Assembly: GCA_963707125.1 (NCBI GenBank)
Contig: CAVPOU010000024.1
Location: forward strand, 1-64,000
DNA: 64,000 bases
Direction of reading: 5' to 3'
Source: CAVPDE01 sp963707125
Lineage (GTDB): Bacteria; Desulfobacterota; DSM-4660; Desulfatiglandales; HGW-15
Part shown: positions 43,395 to 52,934 of the stretch, piece by piece
Numbering within the stretch: the stretch's first letter is position 1
Layout: the number at the start of each line of letters is the position of its first letter
Translations under genes and position numbers: made by a program
The notes under the pieces: generated by a model
Seen by the model: only the letters and a program-made list of their open reading frames with translations
Database searches by the model: none
Told to the model about the DNA's origin: nothing

Positions 43395-45326
43395 ATGAAT
43401 ACCGACGCCTTCGATGCCCTCGATAAGATCCTGGGACCTCAAGGTTCTCTTGCCGGAGCGATTGCAGGCTTTGAGTTTCGCCCCTCCCAGCTCAAACTGG
43501 CCGAGCTGGTTCAAAAGGCGCTCCGGGACAAAAGCAAAGCGGTCATCGAGGCAGGGACAGGCACCGGTAAGACCATGGGCTATCTCGTTCCCATTGTCCT
43601 CTCCGAAAAGAAAACCGTCATTTCCACAGGAACCAAGAACCTCCAGGAACAAATCTATTTCAAGGATATTCCCCTCCTCTCCAGAGCGCTCGGCAGGGAG
43701 ATCGATGCGGTGATGATGAAAGGCAGGAAGAACTATCTGTGCCTTTACCGCCATGACCAGCATTTCCTGCGACCTTTCCTGCTGAAAAAGGAGTCTGAGG
43801 ACCTCAGGACCACCCTTCAGAAGTGGATAAGCCGTTCGGAATTCGGGGATCGCGCGGAACTGGACTGGCTCAAGGACGAGGACCCGCTGTGGGATTCCAT
43901 CTCGTCCACTTCCGATCAGTGTGTGGGAACCGAGTGCATGTTCTATGAGGATTGCTTCCTCAACCGCCTCCGCCAGAGAGCCGCACAGGCCCAGCTCATC
44001 ATCGTGAACCACCACCTCTTCTTCGCCGACCTCATAGTCAAGAAAGAGGGCTTTGGAGAGATCATCCCTCGTTTCCAGGCGGTTGTCTTTGATGAAGCCC
44101 ACACCCTGGAAGATATTGCGACAACCTATTTTGGAAAAAGCCTGAGCACCAACCAACTCATGGACCTTGTGAACGATGTCGAAAAAGAGATCGCCGATCT
44201 CCCCAATCAAGAGAAGAAGAAGGTGCGAAGACACCTGGAGTGGATCAAGGCGGGAGCCGAACATCTCTGGGATCTTCTGAGAGAGGGCGAAGAAAAAAGC
44301 CGGCTTGTCGAGGAGAGCCTCGAAGGCCTCGAAAAAGGAGCTTGCCTGGAAATCAAGAAGGGCCTGGACTTTATCCACGGCAAATCCGGCTTCACGGAGG
44401 AGGACCGCCCGGCACTTCAGTCCCTTGCGAACAGAGCCCATGACTTAAGGCAATCCATGGATAGCATCCTTGGCTCATCTACTGCCGATTGGTTGAGGTG
44501 GTATGAAAGGCGGAAAAAAACGGTTGTGCTTCATGCCTCACCCCTCGATATCTCCCAGAGCATGAAGGATCTTCTCTACGAAAAAGCAGGAGCCCTTGTT
44601 TTCACTTCGGCGACCCTGTCCACCCATGGCCATTTCGAGTACTTCCGTTCCCGGATGGGCCTCCTGGAGAGCATCCTGGAAGGGGTGTACCCGTCTCATT
44701 TCGACTTTGAACACAATGCTCTGTTCTATGTTCCCACGGATTTACCTCCCCCCACGGATCCTTTTTTCACCACCAAGGCTTCCCAGCGGGTCCTGGAGAT
44801 CCTCGAAATCACGGCCGGCCGAGCTCTGGTGCTCTTCACCAGTCATCACAATCTCAACGTCGTTCACCGGCTCCTTCAGGGGCGGATCCCCTACACCCTT
44901 TTCAAACAGGGAGATGCCCCCAAGTCCGTTCTGCTTGAGAAGTTCCGTACCGACACCCACTCGGTGCTTCTCGCCACCGGTTCTTTCTGGCAGGGGGTCG
45001 ATGTCCCCGGGGAAGCACTCAGCTGCCTCATCGTTGACAAGCTTCCATTCGACTCCCCGGGAGATCCTCTGGTGGCGGCGCGAATCGACAGGATTCGCAG
45101 CCAGGGCGGCAATCCCTTCATGGACTATCAGCTTCCTGCTGCCATCATTGCCCTCAAGCAAGGATTGGGGAGGCTGATCAGGAACAGTGAGGATCGGGGA
45201 GTGCTTTCCGTTCTCGATGTGAGGATGATGACGAGCCGCTACGGTCGTTTCTTCCTTGAGAGTCTTCCAAGAATGCCTCTCACCCATGATCTTCAAGCCA
45301 TCCGTCGTTTTTTCGAACCCCTCTGA
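43395..45326 (+). CDS. DinG/XPD-type ATP-dependent DNA helicase
   Basis: The start is taken at ATG 43395 (MNTDAFDALDKILGPQGSLA); an in-frame start at 43308 gives a non-family extension. The protein is about 643 residues. It has Walker A EAGTGTGKTMGYLVPIVLS, Fe-S-type cysteines (C in KNYLCLYRHDQ, then QCVGTECMFYEDC), Walker B VFDEAHTLEDIA, and C-terminal motifs ATGSFWQGVDVPGEALSC and ALKQGLGRLIRNSEDRG. DinG-type helicases are 5'-3' Fe-S helicases acting on R-loops or damaged replication forks. It sits alone, with the NUDIX gene 136 bases downstream. Confidence 0.92.
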   Translation: MNTDAFDALDKILGPQGSLAGAIAGFEFRPSQLKLAELVQKALRDKSKAVIEAGTGTGKTMGYLVPIVLSEKKTVISTGTKNLQEQIYFKDIPLLSRALGREIDAVMMKGRKNYLCLYRHDQHFLRPFLLKKESEDLRTTLQKWISRSEFGDRAELDWLKDEDPLWDSISSTSDQCVGTECMFYEDCFLNRLRQRAAQAQLIIVNHHLFFADLIVKKEGFGEIIPRFQAVVFDEAHTLEDIATTYFGKSLSTNQLMDLVNDVEKEIADLPNQEKKKVRRHLEWIKAGAEHLWDLLREGEEKSRLVEESLEGLEKGACLEIKKGLDFIHGKSGFTEEDRPALQSLANRAHDLRQSMDSILGSSTADWLRWYERRKKTVVLHASPLDISQSMKDLLYEKAGALVFTSATLSTHGHFEYFRSRMGLLESILEGVYPSHFDFEHNALFYVPTDLPPPTDPFFTTKASQRVLEILEITAGRALVLFTSHHNLNVVHRLLQGRIPYTLFKQGDAPKSVLLEKFRTDTHSVLLATGSFWQGVDVPGEALSCLIVDKLPFDSPGDPLVAARIDRIRSQGGNPFMDYQLPAAIIALKQGLGRLIRNSEDRGVLSVLDVRMMTSRYGRFFLESLPRMPLTHDLQAIRRFFEPL

Positions 45327-45462
45327 AATCCGAACGTCTCGGATTTCACGAAGCGTGGTTGAACCGAAAAGAAAGAAATCGAACAGAAATATCGTCTTTG
45401 TGCGGATTTTGTTTTACGTTCTTCAATGTCTTTGTTATACTGTTAATCATTGGTACGGAATA

Positions 45463-46014
45463 ATGCCGATAAAGCCATGGAGACTCATCTCGAGCCAGCG
45501 AAGCGAATCGTTCAAGATATTCAACCTGCGTACGGACCGTGCCTGTTCACCGCGAACGAACGAAGCGTACGACTTCTATATTCTGGAATCGGCGGACTGG
45601 GTTAATGTGATCCCCCTCACACCTCGCAATGAGGTGGTGCTGATCCGGCAATATCGACACGGCCTTGGAGAAGCGACTCTGGAAATTCCCGGAGGAATCG
45701 TGGAAGAAACGGACTCGCCCGAACATGCCGCGAGTCGAGAGTTGATCGAGGAGACAGGCTACAAAGAATCAGAGATGCACTTGCTGGGGAGCGTTCATCC
45801 GAATCCAGCATTCTTGACGAATCGATGTTACACGTTTGTGGCCAAGGGCGTCTCTCTTGTGAAGGAGCAGGAACAGGACGAAAAGGAAGACATTGAGGTG
45901 GTGGTGAGGCCTCTGGAACAAATCCCCGCCCTGATTCGGGAAAGAGAAATCACCCACGCCCTGGTTTTGGCCGCCTTCTACCGGTTTTATATGGAATATC
46001 TTCCCGGTCTTTAG
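45463..46014 (+). CDS. NUDIX hydrolase (ADP-ribose pyrophosphatase-like)
   Basis: The start is ATG 45463 (MPIKPWRLISSQRSESFKIF); the frame is open 69 codons further upstream without family character. The 183-residue protein holds the Nudix box from GGIVEETDSPEHAAS to RELIEETGY, after VVLIRQYRHGLGEATLEIPG, which is typical of ADP-ribose and NDP-sugar hydrolases. It degrades nucleotide diphosphates with Mg2+. An ATP-grasp gene follows 40 bases later, probably co-transcribed. Confidence 0.92.
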   Translation: MPIKPWRLISSQRSESFKIFNLRTDRACSPRTNEAYDFYILESADWVNVIPLTPRNEVVLIRQYRHGLGEATLEIPGGIVEETDSPEHAASRELIEETGYKESEMHLLGSVHPNPAFLTNRCYTFVAKGVSLVKEQEQDEKEDIEVVVRPLEQIPALIREREITHALVLAAFYRFYMEYLPGL

Positions 46015-46054
46015 GGACGAATGCTTCGCTCGATGATTAGACAGAAAAGAACCC

Positions 46055-47128
46055 ATGGCCCCTACAAGTACGCAGTTAGCAGCCCTTGAAGTAGAGCTGG
46101 AAAAAAAAAGCCCCCTGCCCAAGAGCAACCGGCGGACAGACCTGCCTGTATTGCTCCTTCACAATCTCGATGATACCTGGGAACCGGCAGACCTGGAAAA
46201 GGCGCTCGACGAAGTCGATGACCTTGAAAAAGCGTTGCGCCGCCAGGGACACCCTGTCACGAACATTCCGGTCTACGATTCCGACCTGGTGAGCCGCTTG
46301 AAAAATTACGATCCCGACGAGTATATCGTTTTCAACGGTTGCGAAGGCTTTCCTGGAATCCCGCTCAGCGAAGCCACGGTGGCAGAGACTCTCGATTCCA
46401 TGGGGTTCACCTACACGGGCTCTCCCCCTGAGGTTCTTGCCACCGGATGGGACAAGGCCAAGGTCAAGAAACGGCTCGGAAGCCGCGGGGTGCCGATCCC
46501 CGCTTGGAAGATTTTCAGTTCCGCTCGTATGAACGGGTGGCGAAAGTTTCCGGCCATCGTGAAACCGGCCCGCGAGCACTCCAGCTGCGGCCTTTCGAGA
46601 GAAGCGGTGGTTCTGTCCCATGATAAAATGGCTCCTCGAATCGCCTATGTTCTAAACGAATTCCAGCAGCCGGCGATCGTCGAAGACTTCATTGACGGCC
46701 GGGAATTCCACGTGTCTCTTTGGGGCAACAAAACCGTGGAGATGCTTCCTCCGGCTGAAATGGATTTTTCAGCCTTTAATGACGTCCAGGATCGTCTGTG
46801 CACCTTTGACGCCAAGTACAGGCCTGATTCCCAGGCTTATGAAAAAATCTGCGTAAGGGTACCGGCCTCTCTATCTGAAGCGGAATACGAGGAATTGGAG
46901 CGGGTTGCGCAGAGGGCCTATCGGGTGATCGGGTGCCGCGACTACGCCCGATTCGATATCCGTATGCGCGAGGGTGTGTTTTACGTCCTCGATGTCAACC
47001 CAAACCCAGACGTCAGCTCCGATACCAGCATGGCCTTTGCCGCAGAGTTGGCAGGGTACTCTTACGGCGCCATGCTCAGCCAGATGGTCAATCTTGCTGC
47101 CCGCCGCCACCCTATTTTGCACCCCTGA
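46055..47128 (+). CDS. ATP-grasp protein, D-alanine-D-alanine ligase-like
   Basis: The 357 residues contain ATP-grasp elements: LDSMGFTYTGSPPEVLATGW, DKAKVKKRLGSRGVPIPAWK, FPAIVKPAREHSSCGLSREA, IVEDFIDGREFHVSLWGNK, and the Mg-binding DYARFDIRMREGVFYVLDVN-PNPD. This order matches Ddl-like enzymes, but the N-terminus (TDLPVLLLHNLDDTWEPADL) differs from true Ddl. It probably ligates a carboxylate to an amine with ATP; the substrate is unknown. Confidence 0.88.
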   Translation: MAPTSTQLAALEVELEKKSPLPKSNRRTDLPVLLLHNLDDTWEPADLEKALDEVDDLEKALRRQGHPVTNIPVYDSDLVSRLKNYDPDEYIVFNGCEGFPGIPLSEATVAETLDSMGFTYTGSPPEVLATGWDKAKVKKRLGSRGVPIPAWKIFSSARMNGWRKFPAIVKPAREHSSCGLSREAVVLSHDKMAPRIAYVLNEFQQPAIVEDFIDGREFHVSLWGNKTVEMLPPAEMDFSAFNDVQDRLCTFDAKYRPDSQAYEKICVRVPASLSEAEYEELERVAQRAYRVIGCRDYARFDIRMREGVFYVLDVNPNPDVSSDTSMAFAAELAGYSYGAMLSQMVNLAARRHPILHP

Positions 47129-47305
47129 CGCCCCGCTGCAACGCACAGACAAGAATCAACAAAAATCCGTCATAACCGAAAGTTAGAGCCTCTTCGTAAT
47201 GAAGGTTGAAGATTGCTTTGGGAAGGACTATGTTTTATGCGATGTTAAAAGAAAGAGCCCCGGGGCTGTCAAGCATCTTCCCCGGAGTTTTTCAGGAGTT
47301 TAGAA

Positions 47306-47818
47306 ATGAAACCTTACGAGCAAGGCGCACTGGATGGATTGTGTGCCGTCTACAGCATCGTGAACGCGACACGGATTGTTTCGGGAATCGGTGATGAACA
47401 AGCCAAGGAGCTGTTCAAAGAGATCATCCGTTACCTGGAGACAAAAAAGGACCTGGGGAAAATCCTCATCAAAGGCATTGACCTGCTGACGATTGGGGGC
47501 ATCCTGGGCGAGGTGGTCGGCGACAGAATCAAGAACCGCTCCATGCCCTTCAAGCTAAACCCGGAAACTCCGCTGGATCAGTTCTGGAATGAAATGATGA
47601 ACTTCCTGAGCGGAGGGGATCGGAGGGCGATCCTCATCGGGGTTGGCGGACCCATGTGGGATCACTGGTCTATTGTCGAATCGATCACGGACAAGCAGAT
47701 CCGTTTCTTTGACTCCTACCGGTTGAAGAGGCTGAACAGGAGCCGGTGTGCAACGATGCGGAGCACCTCCTCGAGACCTCATGTGCTAAGTCCGACGCAC
47801 ACCTACTTTCTGTCATAG
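47306..47818 (+). CDS. Papain-fold-like hypothetical protein
   Basis: This 170-residue protein begins MKPYEQGALDGLCAVYSIVN and contains FWNEMMNFLSGGDRRAILIG, GGPMWDHWSIVESITDKQIR and FFDSYRLKRLNRSRC. A Cys in DGLCAVY, a His in DHWSIV and an Asp in FFDS are spaced like the triad of papain/C39-type cysteine peptidases. The C-terminus SSRPHVLSPTHTYFL is a recognisable tail in similar hypothetical proteins I recall. AGGAGTTT precedes the ATG. No partner gene is clear. Confidence 0.65.
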   Translation: MKPYEQGALDGLCAVYSIVNATRIVSGIGDEQAKELFKEIIRYLETKKDLGKILIKGIDLLTIGGILGEVVGDRIKNRSMPFKLNPETPLDQFWNEMMNFLSGGDRRAILIGVGGPMWDHWSIVESITDKQIRFFDSYRLKRLNRSRCATMRSTSSRPHVLSPTHTYFLS

Positions 47819-48087
47819 CAGGCTGATGAAAAACGCCCATCTGCGGCGTTTCCCTCGTTCCTCGCCCTGTTCGATCAGCTGCGCCGTCTCGCAGAGCGAG
47901 AATTTAACGGGGCGAGTCGTTGCTGCAAACGCACATCAGGAACCTCCTTTCCGTTCATGGTTCGATACCTCACCACGAACGGAACATCAGACACCTACGG
48001 TGGCTTCCAAGCGTTCGCCCTGAGGTATCGAAGGGTGAACGCGACTTTTAGCGAAGCCACCAAGACAGCTTTGTTGGAGAGAATTTC
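47819..48087 (+). repeat. Dispersed repeat cluster, family D
   Basis: This gap holds GGCTGATGAAAAACGCCCAT...CTGCGGCGTTTCCCTCGTTC, then CCGTTCATGGTTCGATACCT...CACCACGAACGG, and GTTCGCCCTGAGGTATCGAA...GGGTGAACG. The last two are mixed-orientation copies of a widely seen GTTCG...TATCGAA...GAACG intergenic motif. No gene is present here. It separates the hypothetical protease-like gene from the M16 peptidase. Confidence 0.65.
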
Positions 48088-50997
48088 ATGAGCATTCGTC
48101 ACGGTTTTGAAAGCCTGTGTCTTCGCGAGATCCCTGAACTGAAGACCAGAGCGGAAATGTTCCGGCATGTGGGAACAGGCACAGACCTGCTCTCCCTTGT
48201 GAGCGAAGATGAAAACAAGGTCTTCGGTGTTACCTTTCGAACACCGCCTTCCGATTCAACAGGGATTGCCCACATCCTTGAACACTCTGTCTTGTGCGGT
48301 TCCAGGAAATACCCCGTGAAGGAGCCTTTTGTGGAGCTCTTGAAGGGATCCCTGAAAACCTTCCTGAACGCGATGACCTACCCGGACAAGACCTGCTATC
48401 CCGTCGCAAGCCAGAACGTGAAGGACTTCTACAACCTCATCGATGTCTATCTTGATGCGGTTTTCTACCCCCGGCTCACGCCCTTTGTCTTTCAGCAGGA
48501 AGGCTGGCATTATGAACTGGACAACCCGGGCGATCCGCTCACCTACAAGGGGGTTGTGTTCAACGAGATGAAGGGAGCCTATTCGTCTCCTGACAGTCTC
48601 CTCGCGGAGCACTCTCAGCAGTCCCTCTTTCCCGCCGGCCCCTATGGATTTGACTCCGGCGGAGACCCCAAGGACATTCCCAACCTCACCTTTGATCAAT
48701 TTAAAGCCTTTCATGAGAAATACTATCACCCGTCCAACGCGCGGGTTTTTTTCTATGGCAATGACGAACCAGAAGAACGCCTGCGCCTTATGAACGACTA
48801 CCTGAAGGATTTCCATCGCATCCCTGTGGACTCCACGATCCCTCTTCAGGTGCGCTTTCAAGAACCGCAGCGCTTTGTCAGGGCCTTCCCGTCCGGCGAA
48901 GGGTCTCTGAAAGCCATGTTCACCTTGAACTGGTTGCTGGATGAGACGCGCCGGGTCGAGCAAAACCTTGGTTTTCACATGCTGGAGTACATGCTTCTCG
49001 GGATGCCGGGATCTCCCCTCCGCAAAGCCCTGATGGACTCCAATCTGGGGGAAGACCTTGCCGGAGTCGGTCTCGGAAGCGAACTGCGACAGATGTATTT
49101 TTCGACGGGCCTCAAAGGCATTTCTCCCGAACTTGCCGGCGATGTGGAAGCCCTGATCCTCTCCACGCTCTCCCGCCTTGTCCGTGAGGGTATCCATCCC
49201 CACACGGTCGAGGCTGCACAGAACACGATTGAATTTATCCTGAGGGAAAACAACACGGGGAGCTACCCCCGAGGCCTGGTGCTGATGCTTCGAGCCCTGA
49301 CCACCTGGCTTTACGACGAAGATCCTCTTTCTTTCGTCGCCTTTGAAACTCCCCTGGAAGCGCTCAAAAGAACGGCCGCCGCCTCTCCTTCATATTTTGA
49401 AAGTCTCATTGACCGATACTTTCTCAACAATGTCCACCGCACCTCCCTCCTCCTGAGGCCCGATCCGGATATGGGCAAAGAACTGGAGCGCACCGAAAAG
49501 GAACGGCTTCTCCAAGCTCGTTCCTCCATGACTCCTTCTGCTCTCCAGAAGGTCGTGACCGACACGGCGACACTCAAAGAGATTCAGGAAGCCCCTGACC
49601 CCCCGCAAGCTCTAGCCCTATTACCGAGCCTCAAGCTTTCGGATCTCGAGAGAGCGAACAAGAGCATCCCTCTGACCCTGTCGCAGGAAAAAGGATGCGA
49701 CCTCCTCTACCATGATCTTTTCACAAGCGGGATTGTCTACCTTGACGTTGGATTCAACCTCTATGCCCTGCCCCAGGAAGACCTCCCTTACGTTCCTCTT
49801 TTTGGCAGGGCCCTGCTGGAGATGGGCACAGAGGATGAGGATTTCGTGAGCCTCACCCAGAGGATCAGCAGGAAGACAGGAGGAATCCGTCCCACCCTTT
49901 TTGCCTCTTCCGTCAAGGACTCCCAGCAGGGGAGCGCCTGGCTCTTCCTGCGTGGCAAGGCCATGTTCAAACAGACTCGGGACCTTCTCGACATTTTTCG
50001 TGATGTTCTTCTAAAGGTTCGGCTGGACAATAGGGAGCGTTTTCAGCAGATGGTCCTGGAAGGAAAGGCAAGGCTGGAAGAGAATCTTGTTCCCGGCGGC
50101 CATCAGTATGTCAACACGAGGCTCCGCGCTCTTTTCAGTGAAGCAGACTGGGCTGAGGAGCAGATGAAAGGCATCAGTCAGCTCTTTTTTCTGCGCACAC
50201 TGTCAAAGGTTGTGGAGGAGAAATGGCCCGAGGTGCTTCGTGCTCTGGAGGAAATCCGCACCCTCCTCATCAATCGGAGTGCTCTCCTTGTGAACGCCAC
50301 GACAGAACAAAGCGGGTGGGTCTCCATCCAGCCGGCGGTCAGCGAATTCCTGGGTGCCTTACCCGCCGTGCCCTTCCAGAGGAAGCCCTGGAACCCGGAC
50401 CCGATGACGGATTTCGAGGGCATGACCCTTCCCGCCCAAGTGAATTACGTCGGGAAAGGCCTCAACCTCTATGACCTGGGATACCGCTATCACGGATCGA
50501 CCCATGTCATCACCCGTTATTTGCGAAACGGCTGGTTGTGGGAAAAGATTCGCCTTCAGGGAGGAGCCTACGGCGCCTTTTGCTTCTTTGACAAGCACTC
50601 GGGCGCCTTGACCTTTGTCTCTTATCGCGACCCGAACCTGCTCAAGACCCTCGAGGCTTTTGACGGTTCCTCCCGGTTTCTCAAGGATCTCGATATCGGA
50701 GACGATGAGCTCGTCAAAGGGATCATAGGGACTGTCGGAGACATCGATCAGTATCAACTCCCCGATGCCAAGGGCTACACATCCATGGTGCGCCATGTCA
50801 CGGGAGAAAACGAGGAAAGCCGTCAGAAAATGAGAGAAGAGGTTCTCGGCACCACGATGAAGGATTTCCAATCCTTCGGCGAGATCCTGGACTCCGCCCT
50901 GCCCCAGGGGGTAGTCAAGGTGCTGGGTTCGGAGACTGCGATCCAGGAGGCTTTGACAAAACGTCCGGGCTGGCTGAAGGTGGTGAAAGTGCTCTAG
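48088..50997 (+). CDS. Insulinase-family zinc metalloprotease (M16C, PreP-like)
   Basis: This 969-residue protein has the inverted zinc motif HILEH at H62, E65 and H66, followed by SVLCGSRKYPVKEPFVELLK, LKTFLNAMTYPDKTCYPVAS and the distal FNEMKGAYSSPDSLL. The length and the four-domain plan match presequence-protease (PreP) types that degrade short peptides in a closed chamber. There is no signal peptide, so it is cytoplasmic. Its TAG is two bases from the stop of the convergent selenoprotein gene at 51000. Confidence 0.93.
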   Translation: MSIRHGFESLCLREIPELKTRAEMFRHVGTGTDLLSLVSEDENKVFGVTFRTPPSDSTGIAHILEHSVLCGSRKYPVKEPFVELLKGSLKTFLNAMTYPDKTCYPVASQNVKDFYNLIDVYLDAVFYPRLTPFVFQQEGWHYELDNPGDPLTYKGVVFNEMKGAYSSPDSLLAEHSQQSLFPAGPYGFDSGGDPKDIPNLTFDQFKAFHEKYYHPSNARVFFYGNDEPEERLRLMNDYLKDFHRIPVDSTIPLQVRFQEPQRFVRAFPSGEGSLKAMFTLNWLLDETRRVEQNLGFHMLEYMLLGMPGSPLRKALMDSNLGEDLAGVGLGSELRQMYFSTGLKGISPELAGDVEALILSTLSRLVREGIHPHTVEAAQNTIEFILRENNTGSYPRGLVLMLRALTTWLYDEDPLSFVAFETPLEALKRTAAASPSYFESLIDRYFLNNVHRTSLLLRPDPDMGKELERTEKERLLQARSSMTPSALQKVVTDTATLKEIQEAPDPPQALALLPSLKLSDLERANKSIPLTLSQEKGCDLLYHDLFTSGIVYLDVGFNLYALPQEDLPYVPLFGRALLEMGTEDEDFVSLTQRISRKTGGIRPTLFASSVKDSQQGSAWLFLRGKAMFKQTRDLLDIFRDVLLKVRLDNRERFQQMVLEGKARLEENLVPGGHQYVNTRLRALFSEADWAEEQMKGISQLFFLRTLSKVVEEKWPEVLRALEEIRTLLINRSALLVNATTEQSGWVSIQPAVSEFLGALPAVPFQRKPWNPDPMTDFEGMTLPAQVNYVGKGLNLYDLGYRYHGSTHVITRYLRNGWLWEKIRLQGGAYGAFCFFDKHSGALTFVSYRDPNLLKTLEAFDGSSRFLKDLDIGDDELVKGIIGTVGDIDQYQLPDAKGYTSMVRHVTGENEESRQKMREEVLGTTMKDFQSFGEILDSALPQGVVKVLGSETAIQEALTKRPGWLKVVKVL

Positions 50998-50999
50998 CG

Positions 51000-51890
51000 T
51001 TACGCCTTATTTTCCGCCTCCCTTTTGCGTGCCTGTTTGATCTCGTCCAAATGGGCCTTGATAATGGGGCTCATCTCCGGCGGCTGCCAGTCCGTTTTCT
51101 TGGGCTCCTCAGGCCAGGCAAAGGGAAGATGCCGAATCTCCCCCGGCTTCCGGGCTTTTTCAAGAACTTCCAGGCTAGCAAGCAGGACCTGTCTCTGACC
51201 CTCCCGATCCCCTACCTGCCCGACCGGTCTCCCATAGGGATATTCGATGGCTACCTGCCGCGGAATACCGACGGCTCTGTGGAATTCGTGGGTCGGAGTG
51301 AGGACGACGGTGGAAAACCGAGCCTCTTCAAGAAATCTTGCAGCCAGTCCAACGGACCGGCAGCAAAAGGGTCAGGCAGGAGTCAGAAGTACGGCATCAA
51401 CGCCCTCTTGTCTCATCCTCTTCGAGATGGGCTCTATGCCTTGGGTCAAGAACTCCTTGCTCTCCCATTGAAACCCATAGAAGGAATAAGCTGTGGGAGC
51501 CAGGCGACCGATGATTCCCTCTTTCTCAAACTCGGCCATGCGGCTGAGAGGCAAAATCACATTGATGTCCTGGAGGATGGGATGGGGGTTGATGTGCAGA
51601 TGATGAATCTGTATGTCTTTTCCCGTGGTTCCCTTCGGCAACGCCCTGTACGTTGGATCACCCCAGGTCGGCTCTCTTTTCTCTCTTTCCATGTCGAAAG
51701 GGCGATCAGACTTCATACTGATCCCCGCACTCGTGATGAGAGCGATCGTTGCCTCTTTCAAAGGCTTGGGCAGAGGGGTCCACGGGATGTATCCTGTGAA
51801 CTCTTCTTTCGGGATAATCGTTCGAATCCAGGCTGCAAGACCCGGCGGAAGAAAGTGAAAACCGTCAACCCTTTTTTCCTCCATTTCCAT
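51000..51890 (-). CDS. Glycine/sarcosine/betaine reductase selenoprotein B-like protein (in-frame UGA = Sec173)
   Basis: ATG 51890 follows AGGAGGAAC. The frame runs MEMEEKRVDGFHFLPPGLAA ... LITSAGISMKSDRPFD ... MRQEGVDAVLLTPA, then TGA (51372-51374), then PFCCRSVGLAARFLEEARFS ... VAIEYPYGRPVGQV ... LPFAWPEEPKKTDW, to TAA at 51000-51002. Relatives of GrdB read TPxU-P-x-C-x-x-x-V-G-L at this place, so UGA aligns with selenocysteine; the sequence after it is family-like. A strong hairpin lies 5-33 bases downstream. Read-through gives 296 residues; the truncated product would be 172. The role in glycine, betaine or other reductase chemistry is unknown. It converges with the M16 gene. Confidence 0.85.
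51338..51366 (-). promoter_or_regulatory. SECIS-like hairpin after the UGA of the GrdB-like gene
   Basis: On the minus strand TTGCTGCCGGTCC, loop GTT, then GGACTGGCTGCAA. Twelve of thirteen positions pair (one T-T mismatch, one G-T pair), and the loop starts with G. The loop begins 18 bases after the UGA, inside the distance range known for bacterial SECIS elements (about 16-37). This should recruit SelB. No selA, selB, selC or selD gene is in the window. Confidence 0.7.
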
Positions 51891-51948
51891 AGTCTGTTCC
51901 TCCTCCGCTTGATTTCTCCGCGCTCTTGGCGCTCTCTGCGGTGAGTCT

Positions 51949-52362
51949 TTAGGGGACCGGCCTACGCAGACGCTTGGTGTCGCTCCGCTGCCGCTTGCCC
52001 TCCAGGCGACGCTCTCTCGAGCTGAAGGTCGGCCTGGTTTTTATCCGCTTTTTGGGTTTCTCCGCCGCCCTGCGGATCCATTGAACGAGCCTTTCCACAG
52101 CGTCCTGCCGGTTTCTTTCTTGGGTTCTGAAACGCCTTGCATCGATCAGCAGAACGCCTGCCTTGCTCACTCTCTTGCCTGCGATTCGGACGAGCCGTCG
52201 CCGGGCATCCTCGGGCAGGGACGGGGAACAAAAAACATCGAATCGCAATTGGACCGCAGTGGCGACTTTGTTGACATTCTGGCCTCCTGGGCCTGATGAG
52301 CGAATGAAGTCCAGCTTGATTTCAGCTTCACGGATAGAAATATCCGGCGTGATACAAATCAT
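51949..52362 (-). CDS. arfB: Peptidyl-tRNA hydrolase ArfB (class I release-factor-like)
   Basis: This 137-residue protein has the GGQ motif at G26-G27-Q28 (FIRSSGPGGQNVNKVATAVQ) and a basic C-terminal tail (KTRPTFSSRERRLEGKRQRS) that enters the mRNA channel of stalled ribosomes. It fits ArfB/YaeJ, which rescues non-stop complexes. Its ATG overlaps the NFACT-R gene stop, so they form a translation-quality pair. Confidence 0.93.
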   Translation of the reverse strand: MICITPDISIREAEIKLDFIRSSGPGGQNVNKVATAVQLRFDVFCSPSLPEDARRRLVRIAGKRVSKAGVLLIDARRFRTQERNRQDAVERLVQWIRRAAEKPKKRIKTRPTFSSRERRLEGKRQRSDTKRLRRPVP

Positions 52363-52808
52363 GACTTGTCCTTAGCCGACGGCGCCTTCTTTTCTGAAGC
52401 TTCAGGCAGCGCAGGTTTCACCATGAGAACACTCTCCTTGCGTATCTGCACTGTTCCCGGTTTTGTTCCCGGACGTTTCGCCACGTACCGTGCCCGGGTA
52501 GCCGATACGGCTACCGTGCCTCCACTCTTTGCCTTGCTGTGAAAAGCGGCAATGGCGGCAGCCCCTCTCAGGGTCTTCCGGTCCGGTTCTTGATCAGATT
52601 TTGCCCTCAAAATCACGTGGCTGCCCGGCAGACCTCTGACATGGAACCACCAGTCCCGGGGGTCGGCCGCCACAACACTGAGATAATCATTGTCCGCATC
52701 GGTCCTTCCGGCCAGGACGACCCAGTCTCCCGGAAGTAGGTATTCGAAAAAACGAGGCCTTCGTCCCTTATCCATTTCTTGTTTTTCGGGCATAAGCGGC
52801 TTAACCAC
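52359..52808 (-). CDS. NFACT-R domain (DUF814) protein
   Basis: This 149-residue protein is the RNA-binding NFACT-R module alone: FFEYLLPGDWVVLAGRTDAD, NDYLSVVAADPRDWWFHVRG and LPGSHVILRAKSDQEPDRKT. Full-length NFACT/RqcH proteins are about 550 residues; here the NFACT-N and coiled-coil parts are absent, as in stand-alone relatives. ATG 52793 (MPEKQEMDKG) is a slightly shorter alternative start to GTG 52808. Next to arfB this suggests a ribosome rescue function. Confidence 0.88.
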   Translation of the reverse strand: MVKPLMPEKQEMDKGRRPRFFEYLLPGDWVVLAGRTDADNDYLSVVAADPRDWWFHVRGLPGSHVILRAKSDQEPDRKTLRGAAAIAAFHSKAKSGGTVAVSATRARYVAKRPGTKPGTVQIRKESVLMVKPALPEASEKKAPSAKDKS

Positions 52809-52934
52809 AGAGCACTATTCTAGCAGCTCTTGGTCGAGATCGGGGAGAAATTATCAATGGCTGGGGCGCGTTTTTGTGGTGGTTTTTTCCTTAGGGAAGA
52901 AGTCCGAATGTTATTGAGAGACGATCGGGTTAGC

